A stretch of 64,000 bases of DNA. Source: CAVQLX01 sp963811605. GTDB lineage: Bacteria; Desulfobacterota; Binatia; DP-6. The DNA lies in assembly GCA_963811605.1 (NCBI GenBank), contig CAWESA010000002.1:248001-312000 (forward strand). Direction: 5' to 3'. The notes beneath the pieces are model-generated. The model made no database searches, was not told the origin of the DNA, and worked only from the letters and a program-made list of their open reading frames with translations. The position numbers were made by a program, and so were the translations under genes. Shown here piece after piece: positions 58,370 through 64,000 of the stretch (its first letter is position 1; every line of letters begins with the position of its first letter).

Positions 58370-61300
58370 GTGACCAACCATCAGTGGCTCGGGGGAGTGC
58401 TGCGTCCGGCGCATCGGGCACTCGCCATCCTCGCGGCGCTCTGCCTGCTCGGCGCCGCACCAGCCGCGTTCGCGGTGTGCGGCGACGGCGCGATCGATGC
58501 CGGCGAGACCTGCGATGACGGCAACACGGTGCCCAACGACTGTTGCTCGGCCACCTGCCAGATCGAGCCCGCGTCCACCATCTGCCGGCCTGCCGGCGGC
58601 CAGTGCGACGTGCAGGAGACGTGCACCGGCTCGAGCCCGACCTGTCCCCCCGACACCTTCCGCCCCCTCGGCTTCGTGTGCCGCGCGGCCGCCGGGGTCT
58701 GCGACCTGGCCGAGGTGTGCAGCGGATCGAGCCCCGCCTGTCCCGCCGACGTGAAGAGCACGGCCGTCTGCCGGCCCGCTACCGGCCTGTGCGACGTGGC
58801 CGAGTCGTGCTCCGGTGCGAGCAACACGTGCCCGCCGGACGCACTGCGGCCGGCCGGCTCGGTCTGTCGGGCGGCGGTCGACGTCTGCGACGCGGCCGAG
58901 CTGTGCACCGGCGCCAGCAGCGCCTGCCCCGCCGACCTGGTCCAGCCCACCGGCACCTCCTGCCGTCCGGTGGCGGGCCCCTGCGACGTCGCCGAGACCT
59001 GCACGGGCTCGGGCGTCAACTGTCCGCCCAACGTGCTGGTTCCGGCCGGCACGGTCTGCCGCCCGCTCGCCGGCGCATGCGACGTCGTCGAGACCTGTAC
59101 CGGGTCCACCGCTGCCTGCCCCGTCGACGTCGTCAAGCCGGCGTTCACCACCTGTCGCGCGGCCGCCGGCCTGTGCGACATCGTCGAGACCTGCAACGGC
59201 ACGACCGGAACCTGTCCCAACGACGCCTTCCAGCCGGCGACGTTCGTGTGCCGTCCCGCGGCAGGCCAGTGCGACGCCATCGAGACCTGTCCTGGCACCG
59301 GACCCGCCTGCCCCACCGATCTGAAGAGCGTGGCCCTCTGCCGCCCGGCGGCCGATCTCTGCGACGCACCCGAGTTCTGCGACGGCGCCGCCAACGACTG
59401 CCCGCCCGACACCGTGCGCCCGGTGGGCTTCGCCTGCCGCACCGTGGCCGGCGTCTGCGACGTCGCCGAGAGCTGTGACGGCACGAGCGCCGCGTGTCCG
59501 ACGGATACCTTCAAACCGAACACCACCGTGTGCCGTGGCCCGGCCGGTGTCTGCGACCTGGGCGAGAACTGCTCCGGGACGAGCGCGGCGTGCCCGGCCG
59601 ACACCTTCGCCCCCAACACGACGGTCTGCCGCGCGTCGGCCGGCGTGTGCGACGTCGCCGAGACCTGCACGGGGGCGAGCGCCGCCTGTCCCGCGGACGC
59701 GAAGAGCACCGCCGTCTGCCGCCCGGCGACCGATCTGTGCGATCTCGCCGAGAGCTGCAACGGCTCCAGCAACACGTGCCCGGCCGACGCGCTCGCGGGT
59801 GCGGGCGTCGTCTGTCGCGCGGCCGCAGGCACCTGCGACGTCGCGGAGACGTGCACCGGCGCGGACGCCGCGTGCCCCAGCGACGGCCTGGCGCCGTCGG
59901 GAACGGTCTGCCGTCCGGTGGCGGGCGTGTGCGACGTCGCCGAGACCTGCACGGGCAGCGCGGTCGCGTGCCCGGCCGACACCTTCCTCCCCGCCTCCTC
60001 GGTCTGCCGCGCCAGCGCCGGCGTGTGCGACGTCGCCGAGTCGTGCACCGGCACCGCGGCCGCCTGTCCGACCGACGCGTTCGTCTCGTCGAGCACGGTC
60101 TGCCGCGGCTCGGCCGGCGTCTGCGACCTGCCCGAGAACTGCTCGGGAACGGCGCCCGCGTGCCCGCCCGACCTGAAGAGCACGGCGGTCTGCCGCGCGT
60201 CGACCGCCGCCTGCGATGCGGCGGAGAGCTGCGACGGCTCGAGCAACACCTGTCCGCCGGACGCGCTCGCACCGGCCGGCACGGTCTGCCGGGCGGCCGG
60301 CGGCGCCTGCGACGTCGCCGAGAGCTGCGACGGGTCGAGCGCGGGCTGCCCCGCCGATGTGCTGCGCCCCGGGGGCTTCACCTGCCGGGCGAGCGCAGGT
60401 GCCTGCGACATCGCGGAGACGTGCAGCGGCAGCAGCGCCGCCTGCCCGGCCGATGCCGTCCTGCCCCCGTCGACGGTGTGCCGCAGCGCCGCCGGCGTCT
60501 GTGACCTGCCCGAGAACTGCACCGGCATCACCCCGACGTGCCCGGCCGACTCGAAGAACACCGGGCAGTGCCGTGCCTCGACCGGCCCGTGCGACGCCGC
60601 CGAGACCTGCGACGGGCTGCACGACCCATGCCCGGCCGACGCCCTCTCGCCGGCCGGCACCGTCTGTCGCGCCGCGACCGGCGGGTGCGACGTCGCCGAG
60701 ACCTGCACCGGAGCCACCGCCAACTGTCCGACCGACGTCCTGGCGCCCGCGGGCTCGACCTGTCGCGCGTCGGCCGGCGCCTGTGACGTGGCCGAGACCT
60801 GCAGCGGCAGCAGCGCCGCCTGTCCGCCCGACGCGTTCCAGCCCGCCGCCACCGTGTGTCGTGCTGCCGCCGGCGCGTGCGATCTGGCAGAGAGCTGCAC
60901 CGGATCCTCCGCGGCGTGCCCGACCGACGCCAAGAGCACCGCGGTGTGCCGCGCGGCCACCGATCTGTGCGACCTGGCCGAGACCTGCGACGGCACGACC
61001 AACACGTGCCCGACCGACGCGCTGGCGCCATCCGGCACCGTGTGCCGCGCATCGACCAACGCGTGCGATCCGGCGGAGACCTGCACCGGCAGCAGCGCGG
61101 CGTGTCCGCCGAATCAGCCCTTCACCGACACCGACGGCGACACCGTCGCCGATGCGTGCGACCTCTGCAACAACATCGCCCCCACCACGACGGCGAAGCC
61201 GAAGCTCACGATGAGTCGTCTCCTGGCCCCGCCGGCCGACGACCGGGTGAAGTACAAGGGGACGGTGAGCGGCGTGCCCACCGCACCCGCCATCGACCCG

Positions 61301-61666
61301 GCCGTGACGGGCGTGCGCTTCGTGGTCACCGACAGCGTGGGCACGACGCTGGTCGACGCCACCATTCCCGGCGGCGCGGAATGGAAATCCAACCCCGGCA
61401 GGGCCTGGAGCTACAAGAACAAGCTGACGCCGGTCGCCGGCATCACCAAGGTGACGCTCAAGAGCAGGCTGCCGGGCGAGTACAAGTTCGTCATCTCGGG
61501 ACGCGACGGCTCCTATCTGCCGCCCGCCGGCTCGATCGTCACGGCCACGCTGATTCTCGATCCACCGCTGGCGAACACCGGCCAGTGCGGCGAGGCGATG
61601 TTCGTCGAGGGCGGCGATCCATCGTGCCGCCTCCTCGGCGGCGGCTCGAAGCTGCTCTGCAAGTGA
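58370..61666 (+). CDS. Secreted protein with about 27 tandem disintegrin-like cysteine modules
   Basis: A 1098-residue exported protein. Signal peptide about 1-35 (ILAALCLLGAAPAAFA). Residues 36-63 form one myxobacterial disulfide repeat (CGDG....GETCDDGN....DCCSATC). About 27 modules of roughly 31 residues follow (70-915), pattern VCR-x3-G-x-CD-x2-E-x-C-x-G-x-S-x2-CP-x-D. This is the second half of the eukaryotic disintegrin domain. Then TDTDGDTVADACD, a thrombospondin type 3-like calcium motif (about 920-932), and a 150-residue C-terminal beta domain with six Cys or fewer. GTG start 58370 follows GAGGGGGGG. Probably an extended surface or matrix protein; role unknown. Confidence 0.9.
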   Translation: MTNHQWLGGVLRPAHRALAILAALCLLGAAPAAFAVCGDGAIDAGETCDDGNTVPNDCCSATCQIEPASTICRPAGGQCDVQETCTGSSPTCPPDTFRPLGFVCRAAAGVCDLAEVCSGSSPACPADVKSTAVCRPATGLCDVAESCSGASNTCPPDALRPAGSVCRAAVDVCDAAELCTGASSACPADLVQPTGTSCRPVAGPCDVAETCTGSGVNCPPNVLVPAGTVCRPLAGACDVVETCTGSTAACPVDVVKPAFTTCRAAAGLCDIVETCNGTTGTCPNDAFQPATFVCRPAAGQCDAIETCPGTGPACPTDLKSVALCRPAADLCDAPEFCDGAANDCPPDTVRPVGFACRTVAGVCDVAESCDGTSAACPTDTFKPNTTVCRGPAGVCDLGENCSGTSAACPADTFAPNTTVCRASAGVCDVAETCTGASAACPADAKSTAVCRPATDLCDLAESCNGSSNTCPADALAGAGVVCRAAAGTCDVAETCTGADAACPSDGLAPSGTVCRPVAGVCDVAETCTGSAVACPADTFLPASSVCRASAGVCDVAESCTGTAAACPTDAFVSSSTVCRGSAGVCDLPENCSGTAPACPPDLKSTAVCRASTAACDAAESCDGSSNTCPPDALAPAGTVCRAAGGACDVAESCDGSSAGCPADVLRPGGFTCRASAGACDIAETCSGSSAACPADAVLPPSTVCRSAAGVCDLPENCTGITPTCPADSKNTGQCRASTGPCDAAETCDGLHDPCPADALSPAGTVCRAATGGCDVAETCTGATANCPTDVLAPAGSTCRASAGACDVAETCSGSSAACPPDAFQPAATVCRAAAGACDLAESCTGSSAACPTDAKSTAVCRAATDLCDLAETCDGTTNTCPTDALAPSGTVCRASTNACDPAETCTGSSAACPPNQPFTDTDGDTVADACDLCNNIAPTTTAKPKLTMSRLLAPPADDRVKYKGTVSGVPTAPAIDPAVTGVRFVVTDSVGTTLVDATIPGGAEWKSNPGRAWSYKNKLTPVAGITKVTLKSRLPGEYKFVISGRDGSYLPPAGSIVTATLILDPPLANTGQCGEAMFVEGGDPSCRLLGGGSKLLCK
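58577..61114 (+). repeat. Tandem array of about 27 coding repeats (about 94 bp each)
   Basis: I count 27 CP-x-D/N module ends. Six modules have a shortened linker (VKS, LKS, AKS, LKS, SKN, AKS), at positions 2, 8, 12, 17, 21 and 25. Each is followed by a module with Asn, Asp or Pro before its CP (NTCP, NDCP, DPCP), so the array has a super-period of four to six modules. This suggests growth by duplication of blocks. Confidence 0.88.
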
Positions 61667-61673
61667 GGGCGAG

Positions 61674-61700
61674 CGGGGGCGCGTGCGAGGCGCGCCCCCG
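61674..61700. terminator. Bidirectional terminator hairpin
   Basis: CGGGGGCGCG (61674-61683) pairs perfectly with CGCGCCCCCG (61691-61700) around a 7-nt loop. It lies between the stop of the disintegrin-like gene (+) and that of the sulfatase gene (-), so it can end both transcripts. No T-tract. Confidence 0.7.
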
Positions 61701-61707
61701 TCGGACC

Positions 61708-63231
61708 TCATCCGGCCTGACAGACCTGCGGCAGCTCGCGACCGAGGTCGTGCCGCATGACGTCGTCGAGCAGCGCCAGCAGATCGCTGCGGATCCCGCC
61801 CAGCGCGGGATCGCTCCAGCGATTCACCAGCTCGCCGGGATCCTCGGCGAGATCGTAGAGCTCGCCGCGCTCCGGGACCACCTCGTCGCGCGTCACCCGG
61901 TACCGTCGCGTGGTCAGGGTGCGAAACGCGAAGCTGCCGCGCAGCATGTCGTCCTCGGTGAGGACGTACTCGCGTGCGCCGTCGAGCAGCCGGTGACCTT
62001 CCATCGACCGGGGGACGGGCACCCCGCAGGCGGCGAGGGCGGTCGGCGCCAGGTCCACGGTGCCGACCGGGTCGTCCACGACGGCGCCGGCGGCGATGCC
62101 CGGACCGCACACGATGAGCGGTACGCGGATCAGGGCTTCGTAGTGGATCGGCGCCTTCAGCATCATCGAGTGATCGCCCATGAAGTCGCCGTGATCGCCG
62201 GTGAAGACGACCAGCGTCTCGTCGGCCAGGCCGCTCGACGCCAGCGCCGCGAGAATGCGGCCCACGGCGTGGTCGAGCTGCGCGATCATGGCGTAGTAGT
62301 GGGCCAGGATCGTGCACTGCTCCTCGCGCGAGAAGAGCGACCAGCCGGGATTGGTCCACTCCCACTCGGTGCCGCGGAACCCCGTGGTCCAGAAGCGATG
62401 GAAGTCGGGCTTGCCGTCGAACTCCTCGGGATGCGCGTCGGGCAGCACCGCCAGCATGTCGGCCGGGTCGTAGCGGTCGCACCAGGGACGCGGTGGGTCG
62501 AACGGATGGTGCGGATCGGGGAAGCTGACCCAGGCGAAGAATGGTCGATCCACCTGCCGCAGCCACGCGATCGTGCGATCGGCGATCCAGGTGGTCGGAT
62601 GATCCTCCTCCGCCAGCTGGTTCTTCCACGCCTGGGTCGCGTCCCACGTGCGGCCGGCCGCTTCCGGCTGCATCAGGCGCAGGCGCTCGAGCCCGCGCGC
62701 GCGACCATCGCGGAAGAGGTGGCGCGCGTAGTGCAGCCCCATGGGCGGCGGTCCGAAGCCCCAGTTCCAGTGCCCGGCCTGCGGGGCGATGCGGATGTTG
62801 TGCACGTCGGTGACCAGCTCGACGTGCTCGAAGCCGAAATACGGTCCATGCCAGTCGGGCGGCACGGACGCGGAGTCGGGGACCGATTCGATCCGTCCGG
62901 TCGGGAAGTCGGGAAAGTAGGACGCGAAGTGCGCCTTCCCGAAGTAGGCGGTGGCGAAGCCCGCTGCCGCGAAATGCGTGGACACGGCATCGCCGGTGGC
63001 GTCGACCGGCACGTCGATGCCGTTGCGGATCACGCCATGGGTGCTCGGGTGCTGGCCGGTCAGGATGCTCGCCCGCGCCGGCTGGCAGAATGGATTCTGC
63101 GTCCGGCAGCACGTGAAGCGCGTGCCCTCCGCCGCCAGCCGGTCGAGTGCGGGCGTGGCGCCGAGCGGGTCACCGTAGGCGCCGATGGTGGTCGCCTTCT
63201 GCTGGTCCGTCGTCACGAAGAGCACGTTCAT
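61708..63231 (-). CDS. Type I sulfatase (arylsulfatase family)
   Basis: A 507-residue sulfatase with the formylglycine motif intact: NPFCQPARASILTG, with Cys49-x-Pro51-x-Arg53, to be oxidised to formylglycine. Metal ligands are Asp9 (FVTTDQQ) and the DH pair in VVFTGDHGDFMGDH. Other blocks are VSFPDPHHPF and DLAPTALAACGV. No signal peptide is visible, so it appears cytoplasmic unless the N-terminus is atypical. Start ATG 63231, 4 nt after the upstream regulator stops. Substrate unknown; carbohydrate or organic sulfate esters are typical of this subgroup. Confidence 0.92.
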   Translation of the reverse strand: MNVLFVTTDQQKATTIGAYGDPLGATPALDRLAAEGTRFTCCRTQNPFCQPARASILTGQHPSTHGVIRNGIDVPVDATGDAVSTHFAAAGFATAYFGKAHFASYFPDFPTGRIESVPDSASVPPDWHGPYFGFEHVELVTDVHNIRIAPQAGHWNWGFGPPPMGLHYARHLFRDGRARGLERLRLMQPEAAGRTWDATQAWKNQLAEEDHPTTWIADRTIAWLRQVDRPFFAWVSFPDPHHPFDPPRPWCDRYDPADMLAVLPDAHPEEFDGKPDFHRFWTTGFRGTEWEWTNPGWSLFSREEQCTILAHYYAMIAQLDHAVGRILAALASSGLADETLVVFTGDHGDFMGDHSMMLKAPIHYEALIRVPLIVCGPGIAAGAVVDDPVGTVDLAPTALAACGVPVPRSMEGHRLLDGAREYVLTEDDMLRGSFAFRTLTTRRYRVTRDEVVPERGELYDLAEDPGELVNRWSDPALGGIRSDLLALLDDVMRHDLGRELPQVCQAG

Positions 63232-63235
63232 GGGG

Positions 63236-64000
<765 letters not shown>

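Noticed and set aside
58381..61086. A second minus-strand frame of 901 codons with repeated ARHT/VSATSQ-like units
   Set aside because: The periodic sequence only mirrors the coding repeats on the plus strand; no start context, signal peptide or known domain.
58577..61114. CRISPR array in the regular 94-bp repeats
   Set aside because: The repeats are translated, imperfect and have no unique spacers; the unit is a protein module.
58349..63112. A minus-strand open frame of 1587 codons antisense to the disintegrin-like array and the sulfatase
   Set aside because: The repeated GC-rich codons of the array leave several frames open by composition. The frame spans two real genes with clear domains, and its product is low-complexity Gly/Arg/Ala.

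Overview
The window is a GC-rich bacterial chromosome segment, 64 kb, densely packed with housekeeping genes. It opens in the spacer of an rRNA operon (end of tRNA-Ile, tRNA-Ala, 23S, 5S). Lipoproteins, a LolA-like outer-membrane sorting protein and a myxobacterial-type cysteine-rich repeat point to a Gram-negative, deltaproteobacteria-like organism. An uncultured relative such as Binatota/Desulfobacterota_B would fit, but that placement is inference from gene content and style, not from a search.

Layout. 1-3576: rRNA operon with a long 23S processing stem and a terminator. 3598-6741: small secreted proteins and lipoproteins, a cyclophilin, an isochorismatase-like hydrolase, a zinc ribbon and tRNA-Arg. 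7060-11224 (+): a promoter, tRNA-Gln, prs, rplY, rpsF-rpsR-rplI and dgt. 11209-16054 (-): a TPR protein, a sulfatase-fold protein with Thr in place of the catalytic Cys, a GT2 glycosyltransferase and an SQD1-type UDP-sulfoquinovose synthase. 16058-26045 (-): bifunctional nuclease, MoxR ATPase and VWA protein, IMPase-like and LolA-like proteins, pgsA, hflX and dnaE. 26146-33655 (-): a frameshifted secreted protein, a Spy/CpxP-like protein, guaB-guaA, an Xre/RES toxin-antitoxin pair with a palindromic operator, a methyltransferase and an amidohydrolase.

34173-45813 (-) is a nearly gapless chain: nnr, tsaE, a tsaE 3' remnant, lysC, cimA, cysteine desulfurase, mnmA, mtaB, rnc, era, der. It brings together t6A synthesis, its methylthiolation, 2-thiouridine formation and their sulfur donor. 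45860-47654 is a membrane protein broken by one frameshift. 47683-54991 (-) holds tilS, ftsH, folP, cdaA, cdaR and glmM, a c-di-AMP/peptidoglycan-precursor block.

The right end (54988-64000) is a surface and secretome block: an S8-like peptidase with a cysteine-rich tail and Glu where the catalytic His should be, a crotonase-fold protein, a 1098-residue secreted protein built from about 27 tandem disintegrin-like cysteine modules, a type I sulfatase with an intact CxPxR motif, and the end of a sigma-54-type activator whose GAFTGA loop is altered. The most unusual items are the disintegrin-like array, the sulfoquinovose cluster, the diverged partial duplication of tsaE, and the S8-like protein.
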